A stretch of DNA of 64,000 bases from Mucilaginibacter geliditolerans (GCF_014200495.1 NZ_JACHBY010000006.1:124001-188000), one strand, 5' to 3'. Shown: positions 28,019-37,236, counted from the stretch's first letter. A program made the numbers and translations. Notes: a model not told the origin generated them from the letters alone.

Positions 28019-29158
28019 TTAGGTTAACCTTATAGTAAATTTAGTTCCTTCATTTACTACGCTTTCCAATTTTATTGAACCTCCTAGTGACTCTACCTGG
28101 TTACGTGTGATAAACAGGCCAATACCTTGTGAGTCGGGATTGTTATGGAATGTTTTATACATGCCGAAAACATCATTACCGTGGCGTGCCATATTAATAC
28201 CGAGCCCGTTATCCTCAAATATTAGATAAATGTGTTTGTTTTTAATATAAGTATGGCACTTTATAACAAGCTGCCTATGTGGATGGCGATATTTTAAAGC
28301 ATTGGTAAGCAGATTTTGCAAGATACTTTCCAGGTATGCAGGAATATAGTTTGTGGCAGTGCACCTGCTAAAATCGTATTCAATCGCAGCATTGGCCTCG
28401 TCAATATTATTGCTCAGCACGCGCAGCATGTTTGTGAATACGGTTTCAAACTTAATTATTTTCTTATCGCTGCTTATCTCGGCCTGTACCCTTACAACCT
28501 GTTCCAAATCCTTAACTGTTAAATTAAGACTATCGCTTACTGATTGTATGTGACCGAAAATCGCGACACGCTCATCTTCTGTGTGGGCATGATTGTGCAT
28601 CTCAACCATAGATTGCAGGTTGCCGGTATGTGTGCGCAGGTTATGCGATACAATATATGCGAAATTCTGGAGTCGTTTGTTCCTTTCATTTGCCATGGCA
28701 AGGGAGTTTTGCAACACAATTTCCCTTTGTTTATATTCATCAATATCCTGTAAAATACCTTGTATACTTACGCACTTGCCATATTCGTCAATAACAGGGC
28801 TGGCTTTAAACCTTGTCCATATCACGTTATTTTTGGCTGTCCGCAGGGAAAGCTCAAGGTCAAAAGGTTTGCCGTTGCCGATGGCATCTTCAATAGCATC
28901 ATCAGCTATTATACAGTGCGAAGGCTCAAAAAAGCTGATCATCTCGTTAATACTAAACGAAGCGGGCATATTTAATTCAAAAATATCATGGCTATTTTTA
29001 GAAAATGACAGGCTCATCGAACCTATTTCAAGCTCCCAAATAACCATTTTTGCAATTTTATCGACCTCTTGGCGGGCAAAACAAGATGCATCATTGCTTA
29101 AAAGGTCTTGATTTGAAGGGAAATTCATATTAAAAAACACATTCATACTATACATCAT
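28019..29158 (-). CDS. PAS-domain sensor histidine kinase
   Basis: 379 aa, cytosolic (no transmembrane segment). A PAS/PAC region (about 30-145: LSLRTAKNNVIWTRFKASPVIDEYGKCVSIQGILQDI) is followed by a short helix. A HisKA dimerisation domain has phospho-acceptor His in FAYIVSHNLRTHTGN (about 166-180). HATPase_c has N-box LLTNALKYRH, G1 FEDNGLGINM and G2 GIGLFITRNQV. No response regulator gene is adjacent, so it is an orphan kinase. The N-terminus has several possible Met starts; the one used is the longest frame. Confidence 0.85.
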   Translation of the reverse strand: MMYSMNVFFNMNFPSNQDLLSNDASCFARQEVDKIAKMVIWELEIGSMSLSFSKNSHDIFELNMPASFSINEMISFFEPSHCIIADDAIEDAIGNGKPFDLELSLRTAKNNVIWTRFKASPVIDEYGKCVSIQGILQDIDEYKQREIVLQNSLAMANERNKRLQNFAYIVSHNLRTHTGNLQSMVEMHNHAHTEDERVAIFGHIQSVSDSLNLTVKDLEQVVRVQAEISSDKKIIKFETVFTNMLRVLSNNIDEANAAIEYDFSRCTATNYIPAYLESILQNLLTNALKYRHPHRQLVIKCHTYIKNKHIYLIFEDNGLGINMARHGNDVFGMYKTFHNNPDSQGIGLFITRNQVESLGGSIKLESVVNEGTKFTIRLT

Positions 29159-29357
29159 ATGTAAAATGGTGCCATTAATATTGTTTATCAGTTTTTACAA
29201 CCGTTGAGAGTAAATTAAACTACAATATTTTAGTATAGATTAATATTAAATTTATAATTAATTATTAAGGGGCGAGTTATTATTAATCTGATGATTTTGA
29301 AGCGTTTTTGTATATAATAGTGAACGATAATAACAATAATTCGTTAGTATTCCTTTG

Positions 29358-30002
29358 CTATGAGCTCTTTAAAGCATTGGCTGCTATCCATTTGGCAGTT
29401 TTGCTATCCTGCAATAATATTCGCCTCGCCGATGCAATGGCCGCGGCGCATAGTATCTTATTTCTTTTACCGATTTGCCGTAATGCCCAGTTTACCGCTT
29501 TCTTAACAAAGTTACGGTCGTCCCAGGCTTCGCGGTCAATGATGGGCAACAGGGCAATGAACACATCGTTATCAGCCGTTTTATTGTGTACCGCGTATTC
29601 GGCCATTAATACAAAACCGGCGCGTTTAATGTATTCATCCTGATGGGTGGTATAAAATAATGCTTTTTCAATAGCAAATGGTGTGCGATCGAACAGGTTG
29701 CCGCAAACCTGGTCGCACAAGTCCCAAGCATAGAAGTCTTTAACCCAATTATCCATTTGTGTTTGTGTAACCAGGGCCGGATCGTCAACCATTGAAGCCA
29801 GTATACGCGCCTCATGAATGCCGGTATCCCAAAGCTGTAATGCCAGCTGGTGGTTCTTTTTTAATGATTTTGCTAGTTTCCGTAATTCGGGTATGGGTAC
29901 GCCAAGCGCTTTTGAATTATCAACACCAAAACGCAGCATACCTGCATGGTAGGCAGGGTTGGATTTTTGTTTAAGCTGATCGATAATTTCATCTAGGATC
30001 AT
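29358..30002 (-). CDS. DNA alkylation repair protein (AlkD-like, HEAT repeats)
   Basis: 214 aa, entirely helical. It matches the AlkD family: LRFGVDNSKALGVPIPELRKLAK (about 22-44), DNWVKDFYAWDLCDQVCGNLF (about 83-103) and DDRNFVKKAVNWALRQIGKRN (about 161-181). AlkC/AlkD glycosylases remove N3/N7-alkylated purines using HEAT-like repeats. The WDLCDQ and NWALRQIGKR segments hold the residues lining the DNA groove. It lies 86 bp downstream of hppD on the same strand but behind a terminator. Confidence 0.85.
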   Translation of the reverse strand: MILDEIIDQLKQKSNPAYHAGMLRFGVDNSKALGVPIPELRKLAKSLKKNHQLALQLWDTGIHEARILASMVDDPALVTQTQMDNWVKDFYAWDLCDQVCGNLFDRTPFAIEKALFYTTHQDEYIKRAGFVLMAEYAVHNKTADNDVFIALLPIIDREAWDDRNFVKKAVNWALRQIGKRNKILCAAAIASARRILLQDSKTAKWIAANALKSS

Positions 30003-30024
30003 ACAAATTAAAATTAAGCAAAAA

Positions 30025-30044
30025 AGCCCCGATAAATCGGGGCT
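30025..30044 (-). terminator. Terminator of the hmgA-hppD transcript
   Basis: agccccga - taaa - tcggggct, followed on the minus strand by a run of six T's, 44 bp beyond the hppD stop. Confidence 0.85.
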
Positions 30045-30087
30045 CGAAAATTCAATAAATCCGAAATGGAAATTCCGAATTCCGAAA

Positions 30088-31236
30088 TCAGAGATTCCCC
30101 CTCAAATCCTGCTCGCGTTCAATAGCCTCAAACAAAGCCTTAAAATTACCAGCGCCGAATGATTTGGCACCCTTGCGCTGAATGATCTCGAAGAACAAAG
30201 TAGGCCTGTCCTCAACCGGTTTGGTGAATATTTGGAGTAAATACCCCTCATCGTCACGGTCGACTAATATGCCCAGTTGCTTTAGCGGTTCCAGATCCTC
30301 ATCAATATGGCCAACACGGTCGGTAAGTTCATCGTAATAGGTGGTGGGCACGGTTAAAAACTCCACGCCACGGCTTTGCAGTTCAGTTACTGTTTTCACA
30401 ATATCATGCGTAGCTAAAGCCATATGCTGCACACCTTCGCCTTCGTAAAATTCCAGGTATTCTTCAATCTGCGATTTCTTTTTACCCTCGGCCGGCTCAT
30501 TAATCGGGAACTTAACATAACCGTTTCCATTGCTCATCACCTTGCTCATCAGGGCTGAATATTCGGTAGAGATCATCTTATCATCAAAGGTGAGGATGTT
30601 CCTGAAACCCATAGTATCAGCATAAAAATCAACCCAATGGTTCATCTGGTGCCAGCCCACGTTACCTACGCAATGGTCAACGTATAATAAGCCGGTATCA
30701 GTTGGGTTATAAACTGTTTTATGTTCTTTATAGCCGGGTAAAAATAACCCTTTATAGTTTTTGCGTTCGATGAAAAGGTGCGCCGTTTCGCCGTACAGTT
30801 TAATGCCGCTGGTACGTACTTCGCCAAACTCATCGCTTAATGTTTGCGGTTGTTGATAAGGTTCAGCGCCACGTTGTGTGGTTTGTTTAAAAGCGTCATA
30901 AGCATCATCAACCCAAAGGGCCAGCACTTTTACGCCATCGCCATGTTTTTTAATATGCTCCGCTATAGGGTGATCAGAATGCAGCGGGGTGGTTAATACA
31001 ATACGTATTTTGCCTTGTTGCAGAACGTATGAAGCTCTGTCGCGCACCCCGGTTTCAGGTCCGGCATAAGCCAGGTCCTGGAAACCGAAAGCGGTTTTAT
31101 AATAGTGGGCAGCCTGTTTGGCATTACCCACATAAAATTCAACGTAATCAGTACCGTTCAAGGGTAAAAAATCCACCCCACCTAAATCCTCCCCTAAGGG
31201 GAAGACTTCTCTATTTTTTTCAATTATAGTATTCAT
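30088..31236 (-). CDS. hppD: 4-Hydroxyphenylpyruvate dioxygenase
   Basis: 382 aa. It converts 4-hydroxyphenylpyruvate to homogentisate, the second step of tyrosine degradation. Two vicinal-oxygen-chelate domains are present. The iron ligands are in YVDHCVGNVGW (about 186-196, His), GVQHMALAT (about 266-274, His) and TLFFEIIQRKGA (about 349-360, Glu). It lies 49 bp after hmgA on the same strand. The short gap contains a cctcccctttggggagg hairpin, so the two genes probably form one transcript. Confidence 0.95.
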   Translation of the reverse strand: MNTIIEKNREVFPLGEDLGGVDFLPLNGTDYVEFYVGNAKQAAHYYKTAFGFQDLAYAGPETGVRDRASYVLQQGKIRIVLTTPLHSDHPIAEHIKKHGDGVKVLALWVDDAYDAFKQTTQRGAEPYQQPQTLSDEFGEVRTSGIKLYGETAHLFIERKNYKGLFLPGYKEHKTVYNPTDTGLLYVDHCVGNVGWHQMNHWVDFYADTMGFRNILTFDDKMISTEYSALMSKVMSNGNGYVKFPINEPAEGKKKSQIEEYLEFYEGEGVQHMALATHDIVKTVTELQSRGVEFLTVPTTYYDELTDRVGHIDEDLEPLKQLGILVDRDDEGYLLQIFTKPVEDRPTLFFEIIQRKGAKSFGAGNFKALFEAIEREQDLRGNL

Positions 31237-31285
31237 AATAATATTTTAAAGGTCTAATGTTTTTTGTTCCTCCCCTTTGGGGAGG

Positions 31286-32449
31286 CTAGGAGGGGTCCGC
31301 CCAACTCTTATAATAATTTCCGTCCTCAATTCTTATAGCCTCATCCGTCAGCATCAGCGGGCGGAAGGGGTCAATCATTACCGCCAGTTCATCGGTTGAT
31401 TCCTTACCTATCGACCGCTCAACCGCGCCGGGTGCCGGGCCATGCGGTATGCCGCCGGGGTGCAGAGTGATCTGTCCTTTAACCACGTGCTTGCGGCTCA
31501 TAAAGTCGCCATCTACATAGTATAAAACCTCGTCGCTATCCACATTACTGTGGTTATATGGCGCGGGGATCGATAGCGGATGATAATCAAACTTGCGAGG
31601 CACAAATGAGCATATCACAAAGTTATTGCCCTCAAATGTTTGGTGTACCGGTGGCGGCTGGTGCAGGCGGCCTGTTATCGGCTCAAAATCATGAATGGAA
31701 AGCGCCCATGGATAATGGAAACCATCCCAGCCAATGAAATCAAAAGGGTGGGTTCCATAGATGTATGGATAGATCAATCCCTGTTTTTTTATCAGGATCT
31801 TGAAATCGCCTTTTTCATCATGCGTTTGCAGGTCGGTGGGGCGTTTGATGTCACGCTCGCAATAGGGCGAGTGCTCCATTAGCTGTCCGTAGGCATTCCG
31901 GTAACGCTTGGGAGGGCGGATAGGGCTAAAGCTCTCTACAATGAACAGCCGGTTATCGGCCGTGCCAAACTCCATCTGGTAAATGGTACCGCGTGGTATT
32001 ACCAGGTAATCACCATAAACAAATTTGATATTGCCGAAGCCTGTTTTTAACGTGCCTGATCCCTGGTGAATGAACACCACTTCGTCGGCCTGACTGTTCT
32101 TATAAAAATAATCAGTCATGGAGGTGCGCGGGGCTGCCAGCGAAATATGCAGGTCGTTATTTACCAGCACAGGTTTGCGGCTTTTAAGGTAATCGTCCTC
32201 AGGCTGCACGTTAAAACCGATGAGGCTGGTATGCTTCAAATGCTTTTCGCGGGCAATTTTGGGCTCAACGCTGTAAGGCTCACCCAACTCCTTTACAATT
32301 GTTGGCGGGTAAGCATGGTAAACAAGCGAGTACAGGCTCGAAAAACCTTCGGTTGATACCAGTTCTTCGGCGTATAAACTACCATCGGGCTTACGGAATT
32401 GCGTATGCCGCTTCGGCGGAATTTTTCCTAATGTATGATAAATGGGCAT
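31286..32449 (-). CDS. hmgA: Homogentisate 1,2-dioxygenase
   Basis: 387 aa. It opens the ring of homogentisate to maleylacetoacetate. It is the short bacterial form of the family, a cupin-type iron enzyme. HPGGIPHGPAPGAVE (about 332-346) carries the His ligands, and the enzyme ends with EL.VMIDPFRPL as in the family. VFIHQGSGTLKTGFGNI and DYLVIPRGTIYQ mark the cupin core. It is first in the leftward tyrosine-catabolism unit hmgA-hppD. A 35-codon ORF lies in its leader. Confidence 0.93.
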   Translation of the reverse strand: MPIYHTLGKIPPKRHTQFRKPDGSLYAEELVSTEGFSSLYSLVYHAYPPTIVKELGEPYSVEPKIAREKHLKHTSLIGFNVQPEDDYLKSRKPVLVNNDLHISLAAPRTSMTDYFYKNSQADEVVFIHQGSGTLKTGFGNIKFVYGDYLVIPRGTIYQMEFGTADNRLFIVESFSPIRPPKRYRNAYGQLMEHSPYCERDIKRPTDLQTHDEKGDFKILIKKQGLIYPYIYGTHPFDFIGWDGFHYPWALSIHDFEPITGRLHQPPPVHQTFEGNNFVICSFVPRKFDYHPLSIPAPYNHSNVDSDEVLYYVDGDFMSRKHVVKGQITLHPGGIPHGPAPGAVERSIGKESTDELAVMIDPFRPLMLTDEAIRIEDGNYYKSWADPS

Positions 32450-32632
32450 GGCCTATAATTGGTTTATATTGTTCAGAACGTTTAAATGCTGAGGGTTGGA
32501 TTTGAGATTTGAATTAATCCAAAAACCATTGCATTTAAATATAAAACGATTGCAGAGCGGGAATAGTTTTAAGATAATGTGCTGAAGCTAAATAGCTTTC
32601 AACGTTTATATCCTAAAATAGCGGGAGGGTAA

Positions 32633-32740
32633 TTAGTACTGTGCCAGTACTATCTTACTGAGCATAGCATCCCTGAAAGAAGAGGCATCACTCATTGAAG
32701 TGAGGCCGAGGGAAAAAAGAAAATGCCTTTGTATGCTCAT
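32633..32740 (-). CDS. Possible 35-aa leader peptide upstream of hmgA
   Basis: A minus-strand frame begins MSIQRHFLFSLGL and ends SKIVLAQY. An in-frame stop lies shortly before its ATG, so it is a closed short frame. It begins about 10 bp after a near-consensus -7 box (TAACTTCG, 32758-32751) and ends 183 bp before hmgA. The stop codon overlaps a perfect hairpin, agtactg - gca - cagtact. The coupling of promoter, short ORF, hairpin and catabolic gene suggests a leader, but coding potential is unproven. Confidence 0.3.
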   Translation of the reverse strand: MSIQRHFLFSLGLTSMSDASSFRDAMLSKIVLAQY

Positions 32741-33218
32741 AATTGTAATACGAAGTTAGGGAATTAATATTATATGTTGTTGAATTTGTTGATTGAGTTG
32801 AATGGTGAGTGGTTGATGGAGTTGTAGCGGTTTAGAGGGATTAGGTAGATTTAGTTTATTTAAGTTGGAGTGCGTTTAAATTTATGAGTGGTTAAAGATG
32901 GGTTAACTAATCACTGATCAACTATTCTTTAATCACTAAAACAAGGGCGTTCCCGCTATTCAGCGGGCCGGGCCATCCGTTCATACGCCTACAGGCCTTA
33001 GGCACTGGGCCGGTATCCACTCTTGTCCCTAACGCGGGGCTTCGACGCGCTCCGTTGACTCACCCCGACTTTGCTTCGCTCGTCGACCCTCTCTACGACA
33101 AGCCGTAAAGAGGGTGTAATATGAAATTTATTTGGGCTAATCAATCATTCACCAAATCAACTACTCATTTAACCAAATAAACTTAATCAACCACTCATCA
33201 CCCATCAACCAAAAACAT

Positions 33219-33226
33219 TAGCTTTG
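33219..33226 (+). promoter_or_regulatory. -7 promoter element of fah
   Basis: TAGCTTTG fits TAnnTTTG and lies 20 bp before the start codon. Confidence 0.65.
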
Positions 33227-33245
33227 AGTTACCAACCAATTAAAC

Positions 33246-34241
33246 ATGAAATTAGTATCCTACAAAACCGAAGACCGGGAGCATCTGGGCATTTACATAA
33301 ACGGGCATATCTATAATTTAAACTCATGTGATAAGTTACTGCCCGATAACATGAACGGGTTTTTGTGGGGTGGCGATGAACTGATGGATCGGGCTAAAAA
33401 AGTGAATGGCGATATTAAATCGGGCAAGTTAGAGGCTAAGGAGGAATTGTTTTATGAATTGCTAGCGCCCGTACCGCACCCGAGCTCATGCAGGGATGCT
33501 TACGCATTCAGGCAGCATGTAGAGGCTGGCAGGCGTAACCGCGGCGCAGCAATGATACCTGAGTTTGATCAGTACCCGGTATTTTATTTCACTAATCATA
33601 ATGCTATACAAGGTGCTGGCGAAATAGAATGCATGCCCGATCATTTCGATAAGCTTGATTTTGAGCTGGAGGTTGCCATTGTAATAAATAAAAAAGGCAG
33701 AAACATTAAAGCAGCTGAAGCGGATAACTACATAGCCGGTTACATGATCATGAATGATATGAGCGCCCGCACCTTGCAAATGGAAGAAATGCTGCTAAAC
33801 CTTGGGCCGGCAAAGGGGAAAGATTTTTCAACGGTGATTGGTCCGTGGCTGGTTACGCCGGATGAGCTGGATGCTTATAAAACCGTACCGAAACCCGGTC
33901 ATACGGGTAATGCATACGACTTGAAAATGGTTTGTCATGTGAACGGCAAGCAGGTATCTGCAGGTACCATGGCTGATATGGACTGGACCTTCGCCGAGAT
34001 CATTGAACGCTGTGCCTATGGTTGTGATATCCTGCCGGGTGATGTAATAGGATCAGGCACGGTTGGCACGGGGTGCTTTTTGGAACTGAATGGGACAGGT
34101 TTACGAAATGACCCCAACTATCAAGCCCAGTGGCTGCAACCTAATGACTTGGTAGAAATGGAGGTGACTGGATTGGGGATGCTGGGGAATATTATTAAGA
34201 AAGCGGAGAGTGAGTTTTCGTTGTTTGCATTGAAGAAATAA
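33246..34241 (+). CDS. Fumarylacetoacetate hydrolase family protein
   Basis: 331 aa. An N-terminal FAH-like domain (about 1-70) is followed by the catalytic FAH fold. Metal-binding acidic residues lie in KLDFELEVAIVI (about 134-145) and DMDWTFAEIIE. MNDMSARTLQMEE (about 169-181) is the family motif, and GDVIGSGTVGTGCFLE follows. Placed divergently from hmgA-hppD, it is most likely the fumarylacetoacetase that completes tyrosine breakdown to fumarate and acetoacetate. Maleylacetoacetate isomerase is not in the window. The family has other substrates, so the specificity is inferred from context. Confidence 0.88.
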   Translation: MKLVSYKTEDREHLGIYINGHIYNLNSCDKLLPDNMNGFLWGGDELMDRAKKVNGDIKSGKLEAKEELFYELLAPVPHPSSCRDAYAFRQHVEAGRRNRGAAMIPEFDQYPVFYFTNHNAIQGAGEIECMPDHFDKLDFELEVAIVINKKGRNIKAAEADNYIAGYMIMNDMSARTLQMEEMLLNLGPAKGKDFSTVIGPWLVTPDELDAYKTVPKPGHTGNAYDLKMVCHVNGKQVSAGTMADMDWTFAEIIERCAYGCDILPGDVIGSGTVGTGCFLELNGTGLRNDPNYQAQWLQPNDLVEMEVTGLGMLGNIIKKAESEFSLFALKK

Positions 34242-34255
34242 TTCGTCTCTTTTCA

Positions 34256-34610
34256 CTAGCTTCAGTTTGCAACTGAAGTCTACGGATGACGATGCTTGCG
34301 GGTACTGAATGATCTTTCAGTTTGCAACTGTGTACTTATCTCATGGTATCGCTCATTGCCGCTAAGGCTAGTTCTTTTGTCTTGACACAAAAGGACCAAA
34401 AGGTCAAGTCAGTAGAAATGCTTCTTTGCCGCACAAGGCCTCTACTCTGCAAATCAGGCAAAACCTGGGCTGGAAACTTTTACCCCGCTTGCGCTACGCT
34501 CATTGCCATTACGCTTCTGCAAAAGTCCCGCTATGCCCTGCCACGCACAAGGCCACCATCGTTTTGCCTGCTTTCATCCGAAGCTGTTCTACCGACGGGG
34601 AAAATAAAGC
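34256..34610 (+). repeat. Dispersed ~350-bp non-coding element, copy C (full)
   Basis: It begins with gcttcagtttgcaactgaag and gatgacgatgcttgcgggta. It continues with tatctcatggtatcgctcat, the cttttgtcttgacacaaaag core, gcttctttgccgcacaaggc and gccctgccacgcacaaggcc, and ends gaagctgttctaccgacggg. It matches copy B end to end. A tcattgcgagg half unit (34624-34662) follows directly, then the AT-rich orphan gene. Confidence 0.8.
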
Positions 34611-34688
34611 AAAAATCTATTTGCGCGTCATTGCGAGGAACGAAGCAATCCCAAACTATACAGAGCGACTTCACTTGCTTGGCTATAA

Positions 34689-35423
34689 GTGAGTTCAAAT
34701 TTAATCTATTATTACATACTGAAAATTGTATATTTATTTATGGTAGTATTATGTTGTTCAATTGGGTTTTCATTAAGTGACTTGAATAATATAGTCGGTA
34801 TTTCGACTCCAATTATATTATTAATGTGGTTTTATTTTAGCCAAAGATTAAACTTATCCAATAAATATTTTTCGGAAGTTGTAGGTAATTATGCAGGATT
34901 CACAGAAACTTTAAACCTTGAATTGGAAAAAAAGGAAAATGGTAGAATATATTCAGGTATAATAATGCGAATAGTTGATATAGATGCAAATGGATATTTC
35001 AAAGGTGAATTTCAATACGGTGAAAATTTGACGGTGACCGGAACTAGAGCTTTAGAATTTCATCAAATAATGGAAGGAGTATATACGTTTCTTGGGAAAA
35101 TTGACTTTCAACTTTATCTTAAAAAGAATCGACATCCATATAAAGTGTCAGATAATAGAAAATATTTAGGAAAGCTATATATAGTTGATAGGCTAGATTA
35201 TCAGTATGAAAAATATGATTTTGAGACTTATATGAAAGCTGAATATGACATAATTCATTTTCGAGAAATGAAAGCTATAAAATTTATGTTTGTTAAAGCA
35301 AATAGTGAGAATTTTGAACTGCCTAAAGAGTTTATTCTTGATCGTCAAATTGATTTGAGTTTTAGTCCCTTAGAGAACGTGAAGTCAACTGCTTTTAAGG
35401 GAGATCAAACATTGGAATTTTAG
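34689..35423 (+). CDS. AT-rich orphan with two membrane segments
   Basis: 244 aa. Two hydrophobic segments (about 6-28 and 36-51) are followed by a ~190-aa soluble domain rich in aromatic and charged residues, with no motif I recognise. Codon use is strikingly AT-rich compared with fah upstream and the LytTR gene downstream. It directly follows a dispersed-element copy, which suggests recent gain. The first ATG lies right at the end of the repeat. Starts a few codons later, before the first helix, are possible. Confidence 0.55.
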   Translation: MSSNLIYYYILKIVYLFMVVLCCSIGFSLSDLNNIVGISTPIILLMWFYFSQRLNLSNKYFSEVVGNYAGFTETLNLELEKKENGRIYSGIIMRIVDIDANGYFKGEFQYGENLTVTGTRALEFHQIMEGVYTFLGKIDFQLYLKKNRHPYKVSDNRKYLGKLYIVDRLDYQYEKYDFETYMKAEYDIIHFREMKAIKFMFVKANSENFELPKEFILDRQIDLSFSPLENVKSTAFKGDQTLEF

Positions 35424-35439
35424 AAAGTGCCCAAATCAA

Positions 35440-36186
35440 CTATATCCCCAACACCTGCTTCAACTTCACATACCCCGTTTTACTTACCGGTATTTTGGCG
35501 CCGGATTTCAGGATGGCCAGGTGACTGTCCTTTTCATAAGGATCAATACGGGTTATTTGCTGTATGGCAACCATGTAGGAGCGGTGTACGCGTACAAAAT
35601 AGCGTGGGTCGAGGGTTTGCTCAAAAAAGTTCATGGTTTTGTTTTTGAGGTAGGAGCCTTCCTGGGTAAAAACGCTTACATAATCATCATCGGCCTGCAG
35701 GTATATCACATCCGATACGGGGATGATCTTTACCTTGGTGCCTGTTTTTACCACAATACGCTCATGCTGGGCCGGCGACTGGGAAACAGCTTCCAGCAGT
35801 TCTTCGGTCTGTTTGGCGGGTTTTGCGCTTGGAGACTGTGCCAAATATTTTTCAACGGCTTTGTTAAAACGGTCTTTGCTGAATGGCTTTAACAGGTAAT
35901 CAACAGCGTGTGCCTCAAATGCTTTTATGGCATACTCATCAAAGGCGGTGGTGAATATTACTGATGGCTGGTTCTCCACCAGCTCCAGCATTTCAAAGCC
36001 GTTTATCTTGGGCATTTGCACATCAAGAAAGATCAGGTCGGGTTGGTACTGATGGATAGCTTTCAGGCCCTCAAAGCCGTCGTTGCATTCCTGCATAACC
36101 TCTATCTGGTCGTTAAAAGCTTGTAAATATTCAAGTACAACCATTCTTGCCAATGGCTCGTCGTCGATAATTAAGGCGCGTTTCAT
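35440..36186 (-). CDS. LytTR-family response regulator
   Basis: 248 aa. The receiver domain has IDDEPLAR (acidic pocket), phospho-acceptor Asp in IFLDVQMPKINGFE (about 54-67) and the switch Lys in YLLKPFSKDRF. A LytTR DNA-binding domain follows (about 140-245: VIYLQADDDYVSVFT, FVRVHRSYMVAIQQI). Its start overlaps the stop of the upstream LytS-type kinase gene by 4 bp (ATGA), so translation is coupled. It is the last gene of the five-gene leftward operon 38885-35440. Confidence 0.95.
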   Translation of the reverse strand: MKRALIIDDEPLARMVVLEYLQAFNDQIEVMQECNDGFEGLKAIHQYQPDLIFLDVQMPKINGFEMLELVENQPSVIFTTAFDEYAIKAFEAHAVDYLLKPFSKDRFNKAVEKYLAQSPSAKPAKQTEELLEAVSQSPAQHERIVVKTGTKVKIIPVSDVIYLQADDDYVSVFTQEGSYLKNKTMNFFEQTLDPRYFVRVHRSYMVAIQQITRIDPYEKDSHLAILKSGAKIPVSKTGYVKLKQVLGI

Positions 36187-37214
36187 AGCTGCGGAATTTT
36201 TATAATGGTTGTAAATATATTATCATTTTGGTGGGTTTCCATCAGGTCGTTGCGGGCAAAAAGCAAATAAAGTCTGCGTTGTACACCGCGTAGACCAAAA
36301 CCGGTGCCTTTGGGGCGTGAGGTTTGCGGGTCGTAAGGGTTTTGTACCATTATTACCAGGTTATTGCCCTCAATTTCGCCGCGGATGCTTACGGTTACTT
36401 TTTCGGTGGTATCATACAAACCAAATTTAATGGCGTTCTCCACAATGGGCTGTAATAGCATGGATGGCAGCAGGCCTTCACCGCAATGCTTATCACAACT
36501 GATCTCGGTATCCAAACGGTGACCGAAACGTACCTTCTCAATATCTAAATAAAGATTTAAATGCTGTAGCTCATCATTCAACGGCACTAACAGCTGGTCG
36601 TCTTTTTTTAAAGTGCCACGTAAAAAGTCGGATAACTGGTGTATCATTTTGCGGGCTTCATCAGGCTTAAAACCTATCAGCGCATTAATGGAGTTTAGAC
36701 TGTTGAATAAAAAGTGAGGCTGCAATTGCTGGCGCAGGTTATACAGTTCTGCATCGCGGGCCAGTTTTTCGGCCTCTGATTTACGTTTTTCGGTTTGTTT
36801 ATGATCCTGTTGCGAGTACCACAGCATGCTGATCATAGCCATCCAGCCTATCGCCAAAAAATCGGTAAAAAAGCGGATGGTTAACGATTGCGATAGAAAG
36901 TGCATATAAACTGTACTGATACTCAGGTAGGGGATTATCCACCTGCAACCAGCAGTACAAATACCGGCCAGCGAGAGGCACCACATCAGTAAATTTATAT
37001 AGCTGCCCTTACCCGGCTGGTAATAGCGCAGGTTGTTGTTGATGAGCCAACAGGCGGCTGCTAATAATATGGAACTTACAATACCATCAGTTAAGGCTAT
37101 ATACCATATAAAACCAAAATCATGCACGATATAGGCAACCAGGCCTGTCCATGCCAGGCCACAGGCTACCAGTATGCCGTATAATCTTGATGATGATATT
37201 GATAATAAAGCCAA
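36183..37214 (-). CDS. LytS/YehU-type sensor histidine kinase
   Basis: 343 aa. Four N-terminal transmembrane segments (about 10-130) are followed by a His_kinase domain with LRQQLQPHFLFNSLNSINALIGF (acceptor His near 168) and an HATPase region (SMLLQPIVENAIKFGL, KGTGFGLRGVQRRL). It signals to the overlapping LytTR regulator. The absence of a large sensory domain suggests that membrane partners, perhaps the LiaF-like proteins upstream in the operon, provide the input. Confidence 0.92.
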   Translation of the reverse strand: MALLSISSSRLYGILVACGLAWTGLVAYIVHDFGFIWYIALTDGIVSSILLAAACWLINNNLRYYQPGKGSYINLLMWCLSLAGICTAGCRWIIPYLSISTVYMHFLSQSLTIRFFTDFLAIGWMAMISMLWYSQQDHKQTEKRKSEAEKLARDAELYNLRQQLQPHFLFNSLNSINALIGFKPDEARKMIHQLSDFLRGTLKKDDQLLVPLNDELQHLNLYLDIEKVRFGHRLDTEISCDKHCGEGLLPSMLLQPIVENAIKFGLYDTTEKVTVSIRGEIEGNNLVIMVQNPYDPQTSRPKGTGFGLRGVQRRLYLLFARNDLMETHQNDNIFTTIIKIPQL

Positions 37215-37236
37215 AACTTACAGTATCGTTAGTTAA

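Larger units (their letters stand above)
32450..33245. other. Divergent promoter region of hmgA and fah with repeats
   Basis: From left to right: hmgA leader, the short leftward ORF (32633-32740), and AT-rich filler with ttgatgga-type microrepeats. Next is a minus-strand copy of the ~100-nt core element (about 32945-33050: cgttcccgctattcagcgg, ccggtatccactcttgtccc). Then come cgcgctccgttgactcaccc with a gaccctctct/agagggt hairpin (33050-33115), and the fah promoter. Confidence 0.6.

Noticed and set aside
28593..29111. 172-codon ORF antisense to the PAS histidine kinase
   Set aside because: Shadow ORF; the kinase has all catalytic motifs on the other strand.
34322..34780. 152-codon and 88-codon ORFs after fah
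   Set aside because: They translate the dispersed element copy C; the same stretch in copies A and B gives different, interrupted frames.
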